Below are positions 1 to 9,339 of a DNA stretch of 64,000 nt, one piece after another. A model generated the notes under the pieces. That model was given only the letters and a program-made list of their open reading frames with translations. It was not told the origin of the DNA and ran no database searches. How positions within the stretch are numbered: the first letter of the stretch is position 1; each line of letters starts with the position of its first letter. The translations under genes and the position numbers were made by a program. The DNA lies in the NCBI RefSeq assembly GCF_003625485.1, contig NZ_RAIR01000001.1, forward strand, positions 310,001-374,000. Reading direction: 5' to 3'. Origin of the DNA: Butyrivibrio sp. CB08. GTDB taxonomy: Bacteria > Bacillota > Clostridia > Lachnospirales > Lachnospiraceae.

Positions 1-1
1 C

Positions 2-1348
2 TATTCTTACGAAGATGAGAATGGCAAGATTCAGTATATTACACAGTTCCAGCTTCGTGGAGGATATCCTACAGGTGATGGATCTTACAATGATGAAGGG
101 GATCTGACACTTAAAGAAAAGTTTGTTAAGGATACTCGGAAAAATGGCACTATTACCTACATGGATGGCTTTACAAAGGTAGAGAATCCTGATGGCACTG
201 TTACCTACACAAATCCGAATACCGGTAAGAGTTATAAGAACTTGAAAGTGGTAGAGACAGTTACCCAGAATCAGAACAACCTCCTTAATGACGCTAACTG
301 CCTTATCCTTGGCGATACAGATGTTATCTCAACTGTTCTTAAGGGTGGAAGCTACAATGGCGTAGATTACAGCTTTGTAAAACAGAATGTTGTAGATAAA
401 TATGGCATCAGTGCTGAAAAGATAGATGAACTCATTGAGGCTAATGCAAGACTCAACAAGTACATCGATACCAATTCTACAGCTGGAATCAATAACCTCA
501 AGGATAAGTACAATACTTATGCTACAGAAGTAGTAGAGGCTCAGAAGGCAGTTGAAAATGCTCAGAACCAGGTAAGTGAGCTGTCAGTTGCTATTGATGA
601 TCTGAGAGATAAGAGCGTTAAGAAGTCAAAGACAATGATCGCAAGAGATGCTCTTGGTGTAAATGATATTGCTACTCACTTTGGACTTACAGGTCTTGAT
701 GAAGCGCAGGCAGCAGAGCTTAACACTCTTACACTTGCAGGACTTATTAACAGACTCAGTGAACTTAGAAAAGATGCTAAAGATAAGGTTGATACAGCAA
801 AGGATCGCTTAAACGGTGTGATCGACGTACTTATCGCCAATGCAGATTCTGCATCAGTAAGACCTTCTGATGGCGGAGATGATAACACACCATCAGGCGG
901 CGGAGATACAACACCTGCAGCACCTGCTACAGGCGGTGGAGTAGTGGCCACAACAGCAGCTCCTTCAACATCACCTATCCTTGCAGCAGTAGATGCAGCA
1001 ATCAACATGGATGCAGTTCAGGCAGCAGGTGGACAGGGAGCAGGCGCAGCAGTTCAGGACGGACAGGGCGGTGCAGGCAACGTAGAGATCGCTGACGGCG
1101 ACGTAGCTCTTTCAGAGACTCCAGATGCAGCTCCAGTAACAGAGGCAATCCAGGAAACACTTGCAGAGCAGGCTGATATCGATGATCAGGATGTAGCTCT
1201 CGCATCAGCAATGCCAGCAGCAGAAGATGCAGCTAAGATGAGCTGGTGGTGGATCTTCATCATCGCAGTACTTGGAGTAACAGGCAAGAAGATGTACGAA
1301 GAGCACATGAGAAAAGAAGAAGAAAAGAATAAAAACAAACAGGACTAA
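2..1348 (+). CDS. C-terminal part of a large cell-surface protein (5' truncated by window)
   Basis: The frame is open from base 2, so the start lies upstream of the window; 448 residues are visible. The N-terminal part contains short Gly/Tyr/Thr-rich segments (YSYEDENGK, NPDGTVTYTNPNTGKSY) that resemble tails of extracellular repeats. The middle is charged and predicted coiled coil (AQKAVENAQNQVSELSVAIDDL). Next comes a long Ala/Gly/Pro/Gln-rich low-complexity stretch, typical of a wall-spanning linker. Near the end is one hydrophobic segment (SWWWIFIIAVLGVTG) followed by a Lys/Glu-rich cytoplasmic tail. This suggests an anchored surface protein with its bulk outside the cell, held by a C-terminal membrane segment; no LPXTG motif is visible. 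Function is unknown. The first ATG at 161 is internal. Confidence 0.7.
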   Translation, partial: YSYEDENGKIQYITQFQLRGGYPTGDGSYNDEGDLTLKEKFVKDTRKNGTITYMDGFTKVENPDGTVTYTNPNTGKSYKNLKVVETVTQNQNNLLNDANCLILGDTDVISTVLKGGSYNGVDYSFVKQNVVDKYGISAEKIDELIEANARLNKYIDTNSTAGINNLKDKYNTYATEVVEAQKAVENAQNQVSELSVAIDDLRDKSVKKSKTMIARDALGVNDIATHFGLTGLDEAQAAELNTLTLAGLINRLSELRKDAKDKVDTAKDRLNGVIDVLIANADSASVRPSDGGDDNTPSGGGDTTPAAPATGGGVVATTAAPSTSPILAAVDAAINMDAVQAAGGQGAGAAVQDGQGGAGNVEIADGDVALSETPDAAPVTEAIQETLAEQADIDDQDVALASAMPAAEDAAKMSWWWIFIIAVLGVTGKKMYEEHMRKEEEKNKNKQD

Positions 1349-1366
1349 AGATAATTAAATAATCCT

Positions 1367-1400
1367 AAAGGCCCCTGTCCAAACGGACAGGGGCCTTTAT
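1367..1400 (+). terminator. Rho-independent terminator after the surface protein
   Basis: A perfect 14-bp stem (1367-1380 pairing with 1385-1398) has a four-base loop AAAC and ends in TTT. It lies 18 bp after the stop codon at 1348 and separates this gene from the EAL gene. Confidence 0.93.
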
Positions 1401-1475
1401 AATTTCTTTCTTTGACCCACCTTTTTATATGTGATATGCTCAATATATAGGTAAAAATCAAGGGAGTTTTCGTTC

Positions 1476-3938
1476 ATGAGCCCATCTGTTAAGCAGTATG
1501 TTGCTGATAACATTGATAAGGCTTTAGAAAGCGGATGGATCAAGGTTTATTATCAGCCTGTTATCCGCTCCCTTACTGAGCAATTATGCGGCGCTGAGTC
1601 TTTGGCCCGCTGGATCGACCCGGATCAGGGTTTTCTTCCACCAGATAAGTTCATAGGAACGCTTGAAAATACGAGACAGATCCACAAGCTGGATATGTAT
1701 ATCATTGAGCAGGTATGTAAAGACATTTCAGAGAGGCTTTCAAACAAACTCCCTACCGTGCCTGTCTCAGTTAATTTCTCGCGCCTCGATTTCGAAGAAG
1801 TTGACATGGTGGGCTTCGTTGAGGGGCTTGTTTCCAGGTACGACATTCCAAGAGACTATATTCATATAGAAATAACAGAGAGCATGATCGTATCTGACGC
1901 AGATCTTATGCGCCGTATGATTGACGACTTCAGGGATGCTGGCTACGAAGTCTGGATGGATGACTTTGGTTCTGGCTACTCATCCCTTAACCTTCTTAAG
2001 GATTACCATTTTGACACCCTTAAGCTGGATATGGAGTTCCTTAGAAACTTTAACGATAAGTCCAAGGCTATCATGACTTCCACCACCACTATGGCCAAGG
2101 ATATTGATATGGCTACCCTTGCTGAGGGCGTTGAAACCGCTGAACAGGTAAGTTTCCTTAGGAACATAGGCTGTGGCAAGCTCCAGGGATATTTCTATGG
2201 AAAGCCCATGCCAATTGACGAGTTCTTTGACCATATTGAAAAACAGAATATTGGGATAGAAGAGCGCAAGTGGCGCCATTTCTACGATGTTGCCAGCATC
2301 AATGCCAGAGAGACAGATGAGCCGCTTGAGATTCTCGAGGATGATGGAAAAGAATTTAAGACTCTTTTCATGAATGAGCCTTACATGAGGCAGATATTCA
2401 GCGAAACCTCATCATCTCTTGAAACAACAGATGAGATGATCTATCACACGCCGTCGCCTCTTTTAAAGAAATATCGAAACTTTGCAGACACTCTTGAAAA
2501 AACCAGAAATCAGGAGACATTCTATTACACAATAAATGGTAATATCTACAGGTTCTCAGCTAAGGTGATTGCTGAGAATGAAGGTCGCTTCCTTATTAAA
2601 GGAACCATCCACAACATTTCTACAGACCAGTCTGTAAGAATGCTTAACAGCGTGGATTCGAGGCTCAAAGAGCTCAATCACCTCTTTGATAATATTACAC
2701 AGATCAACCCATCCGCGGATTCTATCATGCCACTACTTGGCAGATCCACTTATCAGTATCGATTTGATGCTAACGCCATGAAGCTGACGGATTTCTTTGC
2801 TCTTATGGAAAAAGAGGTGGTCTCATCCGCGGACAAGAAGCGCTTCCATGAATTTACCAATGTCTCTACCATAAGTGAAAGAGTAAAGGCTTCAGAAAAA
2901 GGATATCTGGAAGATTACTTCAGGATCAAGCAGCAAAATGGACAGTACATGTGGTCTGCTAATATCATAATGGCTATTCCTGGAACCGGTGGAAAAGAGT
3001 TCCTGCTCTGTGCCAGAGCTCTTCCTGAAAATGTAAAGGATATTATGAATGAGACCAAGGAGATGTTCAGGTTTGAAGACTATGGTCTAGAGTCAGCAGA
3101 GATGGGCCGTTATACCAAGCTATTTATGAACTTTGCAGCTAATTCTACTGTGAAGTTCTTCTGGAAGGACAAAGACAGAAACTTCGTAGGAGCAAGCCAG
3201 GCCTTTCTTGATTTCTTTAAGATCAGCTCCATTGACGACCTCAGGGGCAAACCTTCAGAGAAGCAGAGTTGGTCCGTTGATAAGAAGAGGAGTATCAAGG
3301 AAGATACTGAGATCCTGACCAAGGGGGCAAAGGTTGAAAATGCACCTTCCCAGTATATTATTGATGGTGTTATCCACAACACCATCTGTAATAAGATGCC
3401 CGTTTATGAGAACGGCAAGATAATCGGAGTCATGGGATACCTGGTAGATATCGGCGAAGAGCTGAGCCGAATGGATTCCTTCTATCATATAGATAGGTTT
3501 GATAAGATAACAGGCCGTATGACCATAAGATCTTTCCTTAATACCATGGTGGATTATTCTGTTCAGTACACGGCTACTGGTGCTGACTATGGACTTATAA
3601 TCCTTAGAAACACAAATCATGATCGCATTGCAGTTTCTTATGGACAGGAAGTTGAGCATAAAGTCCTTAAAGCTGCCGGGGATCAGATAGTAGAGGTGAC
3701 CGGAAACAGCTGTGCTGTAGCAAGGAATATGAATTCAGACTTCATACTCCTTACCCATGTCAGTGAGCTGCAGGAACTTGATATGATTGCAGCTCAGTTA
3801 AAAGAGAAACTGGAAGGGATAAAATCTGTAGATGGATACAGCGTAACTATTAAGATCCAGACTGGGACAGTTCTCAGGTCGGAAGAAGGTATTATAGATG
3901 AAAATATCTTATATACAGCTATTTCAAGGCTAAAATAG
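1476..3938 (+). CDS. Cyclic di-GMP phosphodiesterase: EAL domain, PAS-like region, degenerate GGDEF
   Basis: An 820-residue cytosolic signalling protein with no membrane segment. Residues about 10-260 form an EAL domain predicted to hydrolyse c-di-GMP to pGpG. All expected metal and catalytic positions are visible: E of ESLARW, N of VSVNFS, E of IEITES, DD of DDFGSGYSS, K of LKLD, E of EGVET and Q of LQGY. The middle (about 260-660) looks like PAS/sensor modules. The C-terminal 160 residues (from DKITGRMTIRSF) resemble GGDEF, but the signature reads MNSDF, so cyclase activity is not expected and the domain may bind GTP or act structurally. EAL preceding GGDEF is the reverse of the common order. 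The start follows AGGGAG at 1461-1466. Monocistronic by context. Confidence 0.9.
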   Translation: MSPSVKQYVADNIDKALESGWIKVYYQPVIRSLTEQLCGAESLARWIDPDQGFLPPDKFIGTLENTRQIHKLDMYIIEQVCKDISERLSNKLPTVPVSVNFSRLDFEEVDMVGFVEGLVSRYDIPRDYIHIEITESMIVSDADLMRRMIDDFRDAGYEVWMDDFGSGYSSLNLLKDYHFDTLKLDMEFLRNFNDKSKAIMTSTTTMAKDIDMATLAEGVETAEQVSFLRNIGCGKLQGYFYGKPMPIDEFFDHIEKQNIGIEERKWRHFYDVASINARETDEPLEILEDDGKEFKTLFMNEPYMRQIFSETSSSLETTDEMIYHTPSPLLKKYRNFADTLEKTRNQETFYYTINGNIYRFSAKVIAENEGRFLIKGTIHNISTDQSVRMLNSVDSRLKELNHLFDNITQINPSADSIMPLLGRSTYQYRFDANAMKLTDFFALMEKEVVSSADKKRFHEFTNVSTISERVKASEKGYLEDYFRIKQQNGQYMWSANIIMAIPGTGGKEFLLCARALPENVKDIMNETKEMFRFEDYGLESAEMGRYTKLFMNFAANSTVKFFWKDKDRNFVGASQAFLDFFKISSIDDLRGKPSEKQSWSVDKKRSIKEDTEILTKGAKVENAPSQYIIDGVIHNTICNKMPVYENGKIIGVMGYLVDIGEELSRMDSFYHIDRFDKITGRMTIRSFLNTMVDYSVQYTATGADYGLIILRNTNHDRIAVSYGQEVEHKVLKAAGDQIVEVTGNSCAVARNMNSDFILLTHVSELQELDMIAAQLKEKLEGIKSVDGYSVTIKIQTGTVLRSEEGIIDENILYTAISRLK

Positions 3939-3947
3939 TAGGCTGAC

Positions 3948-4322
3948 TTATTTAAATTCCCTGGAATAGTAGGGCACTACAATACTATTACCAGCAAGGA
4001 TTTTGCCATCTTCATCAAGGTGATTGGTTGCTATTATTTCATTAATATAATGCTGTTTTGAATCCTCTGATCCTGTAAGGTATTTATCAGCTATTGAATC
4101 CAGGGTATCGCCCGCATGAACATCTACCTGAGTGTAGTATTTGTAGGTCATGTCAGTGCCATGGGCCTGAAGAAGGAGAGTTGCAAATATAAATGCGATG
4201 CCAAACACTATAAGAAAAGTTATGAGCGCCAGGGCTATTCTCTGGCGCCTTACTATTCTAAGGCGTCTCTTTTTGTTCTCTGCGATCCTGAGTTCTCTGT
4301 ATGCCATGTATCCTGCGTCCAT
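3948..4322 (-). CDS. Single-pass membrane protein with C-terminal LysM domain (YneA-like layout)
   Basis: A 124-residue protein on the - strand. It has a basic cytoplasmic N-terminus (NKKRRLRIVRRQR), one membrane helix (about residues 28-50, LALITFLIVFGIAFIFA) and an external LysM module (VHAGDTLDSIADKYL through NSIVVPYYSREF) that should bind peptidoglycan glycans. Size and layout match YneA-like cell-division suppressors of Firmicutes, which are usually SOS-controlled and lie beside lexA. No lexA is visible here and I saw no clear LexA box in the divergent region, so the YneA role is only a possibility. It is transcribed divergently from the rimP operon. Its stop lies 9 bp from the EAL gene's stop, so the two converge. 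Confidence 0.82.
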   Translation of the reverse strand: MDAGYMAYRELRIAENKKRRLRIVRRQRIALALITFLIVFGIAFIFATLLLQAHGTDMTYKYYTQVDVHAGDTLDSIADKYLTGSEDSKQHYINEIIATNHLDEDGKILAGNSIVVPYYSREFK

Positions 4323-4428
4323 AGGTTACCTCCCTTTAAATATGAGTGTTTGCGTGGTCTGTAGCTCTTTTGTATGAGATAAGAATACTCTCCTATGTGT
4401 CCCAAATATCACCCTTAATGCCAAAACC

Positions 4429-4457
4429 TTGACGTTTCGCAGTTTATGTGTTATTGT
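4429..4457 (+). promoter_or_regulatory. Sigma-A promoter for the rimP-nusA-infB operon
   Basis: TTGACG at 4429-4434 and TATTGT at 4452-4457 are separated by 17 bp, which predicts a start near 4464 and a leader of about 60 nt. Confidence 0.65.
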
Positions 4458-4476
4458 CTACGTGACAGTAGATTAG

Positions 4477-4505
4477 AAGTGAGCTTTCCGGAGCTCACTT
4501 TTCTT
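4477..4505 (+). promoter_or_regulatory. Leader hairpin upstream of rimP, possible attenuator
   Basis: A perfect 9-bp stem (AAGTGAGCT at 4477-4485 with AGCTCACTT at 4492-4500) has a six-base loop and is followed by TTCTT. It lies between the predicted start point and the rimP ribosome site at 4514-4518. It resembles a short intrinsic terminator; because the operon encodes NusA, which acts on such hairpins, feedback attenuation is a reasonable inference. Confidence 0.5.
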
Positions 4506-4523
4506 ATGCCTAAGAGGTGAAAG

Positions 4524-4988
4524 ATGTCCAAGAAAAATGATATTGAAGCAAAGACAGAAGCTATCCTTAAGCCCATCGCAGACAAGTGCGGGGTTGAGAT
4601 CTACGATGTAGAGTATGTCAAGGAAGCTGGAGAGTGGTACCTTAGAGCCTATATTGACAAGGAAGGCGGAGTGAACATCAACGACTGTGTGGATGTAAAC
4701 CATGCACTTTCAGATGCTCTTGATGAGGATGATTTCATCGATGAAGCCTACACCCTGGAAGTTTCAAGCCCGGGCCTTGGCAGACAGCTCAAGAAGGACA
4801 GACACTTAGAGCACTCCATTGGAAAAGAGGTTGAGCTCAAGCTCTTTAAACCCAAGGATGGAACCAAGGAGTTTGCCGGTATACTTAAGGGATTTAATGA
4901 ATCCACAGTTACCGTAACTATAAATGACACAGATGAAGAATTTATAAGAAAAGAGATTTCAGTTATTAAACTTGCGCTGGACTTTTGA
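4524..4988 (+). CDS. rimP: Ribosome maturation factor RimP
   Basis: A 154-residue protein of normal RimP length, needed for assembly of the 30S subunit. The N-terminal alpha/beta domain carries the family pattern VEIYDVEYVKEAGEWYLRAYID with KEGGVNINDC after it, then SSPGLGRQLK and an SH3-like C-terminal domain (about residues 90-154). It is the first gene of the operon rimP-nusA-ylxR-ylxQ-infB-rbfA-nrnA-truB-ribF, the standard Firmicutes order. The start is chosen from GAGGTG at 4513-4518 just upstream of ATG 4524. nusA follows after 24 bp. Confidence 0.95.
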   Translation: MSKKNDIEAKTEAILKPIADKCGVEIYDVEYVKEAGEWYLRAYIDKEGGVNINDCVDVNHALSDALDEDDFIDEAYTLEVSSPGLGRQLKKDRHLEHSIGKEVELKLFKPKDGTKEFAGILKGFNESTVTVTINDTDEEFIRKEISVIKLALDF

Positions 4989-5012
4989 TCCGGTGGAAAA
5001 AAGGAGATTACA

Positions 5013-6191
5013 ATGAGTAAAGAATTAATGGATGCCCTGGAGTTACTTGAGAAAGAGAAGAACATCAGCAAAGATTCTTTGTTTGATGCAATTGAGAATT
5101 CTCTTGTAACAGCATGCAAGAACAACTTCGGAAAGGCAGAGAACATCAGAGTTGAGGTTGACAGAGTTAACTGTGACTTCAAGTGCTACGCAGACAAGGA
5201 AGTAGTTGAGACTGCTGATGACGTTATGGATCCTCAGATCGAGATCAGCCTTGATGATGCCAAGAAGATCAGCAAGAAGGCTAAGGTTGGTGACATCGTA
5301 AGCGTTTCTCTCAATTCCAAGGAGTTTGGACGTATTGCTACACAGAACGCCAAGAACGTAATCCTTCAGAAGATCCGTGAGGAAGAGCGCGGCGCTATTT
5401 ATAATGAATATTTCGAGAAAGAGCATGACATCGTAACTGGTGTTGTTCAGAGATTCATAGGCAAGAACATCAGCATCAACCTCGGAAGAGCAGATGCCAT
5501 CCTCAATGAGAACGAGCAGGTTAAGGGTGAGGTTTACAGACCAACTCAGAGACTTCGCGTATATGTTCTTGAAGTTAAGAACGGCTCAAAGGGACCAAGA
5601 ATCCTTGTATCCCGTACACATCCAGACCTTGTTAAGAGACTTTTCGAGCAGGAAGTTGCTGAGATCCAGGACGGAACTGTTGAGATCAAGTCAATCGCAA
5701 GAGAGGCTGGAAGCCGTACCAAGATTGCTGTTTACTCTAAGGACCCTAACGTAGATGCAGTTGGTGCATGCGTAGGTGTTAACGGAAACAGAGTTAACCT
5801 TATCGTAGATGAACTTGGCGGAGAGAAGATCGACGTCATCAACTGGGATGAGAACCCTGGTAACCTTATCCAGAACGCTCTTTCACCAGCTAAGATCGTA
5901 GCAGTATTTGCTGATCCAGATGAGAAGAGTGCCAAGGTTGTAGTTCCTGATTATCAGCTTTCACTTGCCATTGGTAAGGAAGGTCAGAACGCAAGACTTG
6001 CAGCAAGACTTACAGGCTACAAGATCGATATCAAGGACGAGACTCATGCCAAGGATGCTCCTGGATTCCGTATGGAAGACTACCTCGATGATGAGGATTA
6101 TGAGGAGTACGAAGAGGGCGAGTACGCTGAAGGTGAGTACGAAGAGGCTGAGTATGATGAGGCTTCTGAGGATCAGGGCGCTGAGGAGTAA
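5013..6191 (+). CDS. nusA: Transcription termination/antitermination factor NusA
   Basis: A 392-residue protein that binds RNA polymerase and nascent RNA and modulates pausing, termination and antitermination. Visible parts are the N-terminal polymerase-binding domain (about 1-130), an S1 domain (about 135-200, beginning IVTGVVQRF) and two KH domains (GACVGVNGNRVNLIVDELGGEK region and LAIGKEGQNARLAARLTGYKID). It lacks the long C-terminal acidic repeats of proteobacterial NusA but ends in a 40-residue Glu/Asp/Tyr tail (EDYEEYEEGEYAEGEYEE), longer than in Bacillus. The ribosome site AAGGAG is at 5001-5006. Confidence 0.96.
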   Translation: MSKELMDALELLEKEKNISKDSLFDAIENSLVTACKNNFGKAENIRVEVDRVNCDFKCYADKEVVETADDVMDPQIEISLDDAKKISKKAKVGDIVSVSLNSKEFGRIATQNAKNVILQKIREEERGAIYNEYFEKEHDIVTGVVQRFIGKNISINLGRADAILNENEQVKGEVYRPTQRLRVYVLEVKNGSKGPRILVSRTHPDLVKRLFEQEVAEIQDGTVEIKSIAREAGSRTKIAVYSKDPNVDAVGACVGVNGNRVNLIVDELGGEKIDVINWDENPGNLIQNALSPAKIVAVFADPDEKSAKVVVPDYQLSLAIGKEGQNARLAARLTGYKIDIKDETHAKDAPGFRMEDYLDDEDYEEYEEGEYAEGEYEEAEYDEASEDQGAEE

Positions 6192-6198
6192 TTCTTAA

Positions 6199-6456
6199 AT
6201 GCAAAAGAAAATTCCAATGAGAAAGTGCGTTGGCTGTGGAGAAATGAAGGAAAAGAAAGAACTCATCAGGATCATCAAAAATGCTGATGACGAGATTCTT
6301 TTGGATGCCACAGGTAAGGCCAATGGCCGAGGCGCATATATTTGCAAGAGCGCAGAGTGCTTAAAAAAGGCTGCTAAGAATAAGGGCCTTGAAAGGTCAC
6401 TTAAGGCACAGGTTCCGGGAGATGTCCTGGACCGCATAGAAAAGGAGCTTTTATAA
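6199..6456 (+). CDS. ylxR: YlxR family RNA-binding protein (DUF448)
   Basis: An 85-residue protein with the family hallmark RKCVGCGEMKEKKELIRI near the N-terminus and GRGAYICKSAECL further on. YlxR proteins are small nucleic-acid-binding proteins encoded between nusA and infB in most Firmicutes; one has been linked to RNase P modulation in Bacillus. It starts 7 bp after nusA stops, so the two are probably translationally coupled. The two CxxC-like cysteine positions are intact. Confidence 0.93.
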   Translation: MQKKIPMRKCVGCGEMKEKKELIRIIKNADDEILLDATGKANGRGAYICKSAECLKKAAKNKGLERSLKAQVPGDVLDRIEKELL

Positions 6457-6459
6457 GTT

Positions 6460-6801
6460 TTGGATTCTAATAAAGTTTATTCCCTGCTAAGCCTGTCCAT
6501 GCGGGCTGGCAAGGTAAAGAGCGGAGAGTTTGCCACTTTGGAAGCTATTCGCACAGGAACTGCGCATCTGGTAATAGTTACCGAGGATGCATCAGATAAC
6601 ACTATCAAGCAGTTTTCAGATAAATGTAAGTATTATAATGTTCCGATAGCTTTTTTTGGTGACAAGGAGAGCCTTGGACATGCAATAGGTAAGGGTGTTC
6701 GAACAAGTCTGGCAATAACAGATAAAGGTTTATCTGAGTCACTTCGAAAGAACTTACTCGAAGAAGAATTAGACGGAGGGAATGTGAATGGCAAAAATTA
6801 A
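6460..6801 (+). CDS. ylxQ: L7Ae/L30e-family ribosomal-type protein YlxQ
   Basis: A 113-residue L7Ae-like K-turn RNA-binding protein. The N-terminal segment [26 protein letters not shown] is split here as [18 protein letters not shown] followed by EFATLEAI, matching the family's opening helix and RNA-binding loop; [12 protein letters not shown] follows. The start is a TTG at 6460, three bases after the ylxR stop, with AAAGGAG at 6441-6447 upstream. The 3' end overlaps infB by 14 bp. Members are thought to associate with the ribosome; the exact role is not established. Confidence 0.9.
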   Translation: MDSNKVYSLLSLSMRAGKVKSGEFATLEAIRTGTAHLVIVTEDASDNTIKQFSDKCKYYNVPIAFFGDKESLGHAIGKGVRTSLAITDKGLSESLRKNLLEEELDGGNVNGKN

Positions 6802-9325
6802 AATATCCGAACTTGCGAGCGAGCTTGGATGCGAAGCAAAAGAGCTGATAGCTTTTTTGCAGGAAAAAGGAATAGAAGCAAAGCGTTCTAATAGTTCTAT
6901 CGAAGAGACAGATGCAGACGTTGCTAGGAAAAACTTTGGCAAGAAGGCTAAGAAGGCAGATGATGCTGACAAGGCTGCTAAAGAGGAGAAGACCAAGAAG
7001 GCTAAGGCTGAAGAGCCTGCAGAGGAACCCAAGAAGGCAGAAGCTCCAAAGGCAGAAGAGCCTAAGGCTGAAAAGAAGGAAGCTCCTAAGGCAGAGGCTC
7101 CACGTCCAGAAGCAGCAAGACCTGCAGAGGGATCAAAGCTTCCACCTAAGAAGAAAAAGAACATCATTGTTGTAACCAACAACAATATGGGAAGAGGCGG
7201 CCAGGGTGGTCAGTCTCAGGGCGGAAACAGAGACTTTAATGGTCAGAGACCTGGAAACAGAAACGACAGAGGTCAGAACGGACCTCAGGACAGAAATGGC
7301 CAGGGCGGCGGAAGATTTTCTGGTAAGGGCGACAACAGATTTGGCGGCGGCAAGTTCGACAAGAACGCCGGCAGAGGCGGATTTGATGGACCATCAGAGA
7401 AGCAGGGCCCAGGACACAGAGATGAAGACCGCAGAAGACAGGGTCAGGAAAAGGATAAGAGAAACAAGAAGGATCTTGCTTACGAGCAGGAAGAGATGAT
7501 GCCAAGAAGTAAGAGAGTTGGCAGATTCATCAAGCCTGAAGTTAAGAAGGTGGAGGAACCTGAGGAGCAGATCAAGGTTATCTCAATCCCTGAGAAGGTT
7601 TCCATCAAGGAACTTGCTGAGAAGATGAAGATGCAGCCATCTGTTATCATCAAGAAGCTCTTCATGGCAGGTCAGGTTTCAACAGTTAATACAGAGCTTA
7701 CCTACGAGGAAGCTGAGAATATTGCAATCGAGTACGATATCATCTGCGAGAAGGAGATCCCTGTAGATATCATCGAGGAACTTCTTAAAGAGGATGAGGA
7801 TGCACCAGAGACTCTCAAGAAGAGACCTCCAGTTGTCTGCGTAATGGGTCACGTTGACCATGGTAAAACATCACTTCTTGATGCTATCCGTAAGACATCT
7901 GTAACAGACAGAGAGGCCGGTGGTATCACACAGAGAATCGGTGCTTACACAGTATCAATCAATGGTCAGAAGATCACATTCCTTGATACACCTGGACACG
8001 AAGCATTCACAGCTATGCGTATGCGTGGTGCTAATTCCACAGATATTGCAGTTCTTGTTGTAGCTGCTGACGACGGTGTAATGCCTCAGACAGTAGAAGC
8101 TATCAACCACGCTAAGGCTGCAGAAGTTGAGATCATCGTGGCTGTCAACAAGATTGATAAGCCTAATGCAAATATTGACAGAGTTAAGCAGGAGATGACT
8201 GAGTACGGTCTTATCTCTACAGACTGGGGCGGAACAACAGAGTTTGTTCCTGTATCAGCTAAGTCTGGCGAAGGTATTGATACTCTTCTTGAGACTATCA
8301 TCCTTACATCAGACATCCTTGAGCTCAAGGCTAACCCAGACAGAGAGGCAAGAGGACTTGTCCTTGAGGCAAGACTTGATAAGGGCCGTGGTCCTGTAGC
8401 TAACGTACTTGTTCAGAAGGGTACACTTCATGTAGGTGACTTCATTTCTGCTGGTGCAAGCTCAGGTAAGGTTAGAGCCATGGTTGATGACAAGGGCAAC
8501 AAGCTCAAAGAAGCTCTTCCTTCACAGCCAGTTGAGATCCTTGGTCTTTCAGATGTTCCAAATGCCGGTGAGGTATTCCTTGGACATGAGACTGACAAGC
8601 AGGCCAAGCAGTACGCTAACACATACCTTCAGCAGCACAAGAAGGATCTTATTGAAGAGACTAAGGCTAAGATGTCACTTGATGATCTGTATTCCAAGAT
8701 CGAGGAAGGCAGACTTCAGGAACTCAACATCATCATCAAGGCAGACGTGCAGGGTAGCGTAGAGGCTCTTAAGCAGTCACTTCTTAAGCTCTCTAACGAC
8801 GAGGTTGTAGTTAAGGTTATCCACGGCGGTGTTGGTGCTATCAACGAGTCCGACGTAACGCTTGCTGCAGCATCAAGCGCTATCATCATCGGCTTTGATG
8901 TTCGTCCAGACGCAACAGCTAAGAGCATGGCTGACCACGAGGGCGTTGAGATCAAGCTTTACAAGGTTATTTACCAGGCAATCGAGGAGATCGAGTATGC
9001 TATGAAGGGTATGCTTGCTCCTATTTACGAAGAGAGAATCACAGGTCACGCAGAGGTTCGCCAGATATTCAAGGCTTCCAAGGTCGGCAATATCGCTGGT
9101 GCCTTTGTCAAGGACGGTATCATCAAGAAGGACTGCAAGGTTCGTATTTCAAGAGAAGGCGAGCAGATCTTCGAAGGCGATCTTGCATCTCTTAAGAGAT
9201 TCAAGGATGACGTCAAGGAAGTTAAAGAAGGATTCGAGTGCGGTCTTGTATTTGACGGATTTGACCAGATCCACGAAGGTGATACAGTTGAGGCCTATGA
9301 GATGGTTGAGGTTCCAAGAACCTAA
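6788..9325 (+). CDS. infB: Translation initiation factor IF-2
   Basis: An 845-residue GTPase that delivers initiator fMet-tRNA to the 30S P site and promotes subunit joining. The N-terminal 55 residues are an IF2_N helical domain ([21 protein letters not shown]). Next is a low-complexity Lys/Ala/Glu-rich then Gly/Arg/Asn/Gln-rich linker (about 55-240), and a second IF2_N module ([20 protein letters not shown]). The G domain has G1 [10 protein letters not shown]3 DTPGHEAF and G4 NKID, and domains II-IV follow. The linker is longer than in Bacillus, hence the length. The start ATG overlaps the ylxQ end; GACGGAGGG lies at 6772-6780. Confidence 0.97.
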   Translation: MAKIKISELASELGCEAKELIAFLQEKGIEAKRSNSSIEETDADVARKNFGKKAKKADDADKAAKEEKTKKAKAEEPAEEPKKAEAPKAEEPKAEKKEAPKAEAPRPEAARPAEGSKLPPKKKKNIIVVTNNNMGRGGQGGQSQGGNRDFNGQRPGNRNDRGQNGPQDRNGQGGGRFSGKGDNRFGGGKFDKNAGRGGFDGPSEKQGPGHRDEDRRRQGQEKDKRNKKDLAYEQEEMMPRSKRVGRFIKPEVKKVEEPEEQIKVISIPEKVSIKELAEKMKMQPSVIIKKLFMAGQVSTVNTELTYEEAENIAIEYDIICEKEIPVDIIEELLKEDEDAPETLKKRPPVVCVMGHVDHGKTSLLDAIRKTSVTDREAGGITQRIGAYTVSINGQKITFLDTPGHEAFTAMRMRGANSTDIAVLVVAADDGVMPQTVEAINHAKAAEVEIIVAVNKIDKPNANIDRVKQEMTEYGLISTDWGGTTEFVPVSAKSGEGIDTLLETIILTSDILELKANPDREARGLVLEARLDKGRGPVANVLVQKGTLHVGDFISAGASSGKVRAMVDDKGNKLKEALPSQPVEILGLSDVPNAGEVFLGHETDKQAKQYANTYLQQHKKDLIEETKAKMSLDDLYSKIEEGRLQELNIIIKADVQGSVEALKQSLLKLSNDEVVVKVIHGGVGAINESDVTLAAASSAIIIGFDVRPDATAKSMADHEGVEIKLYKVIYQAIEEIEYAMKGMLAPIYEERITGHAEVRQIFKASKVGNIAGAFVKDGIIKKDCKVRISREGEQIFEGDLASLKRFKDDVKEVKEGFECGLVFDGFDQIHEGDTVEAYEMVEVPRT

Positions 9326-9339
9326 CGAGATAAGGAAAT

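Noticed and set aside
3948..4322. SOS-controlled YneA with a LexA box
   Set aside because: The LysM layout fits, but no LexA site or lexA gene could be found nearby.
6769..7185. 138-residue open frame on the - strand opposite infB
   Set aside because: It is an Ala/Ser/Phe-rich shadow of the Lys/Ala/Glu-rich IF2 linker and has no ribosome site or family resemblance.
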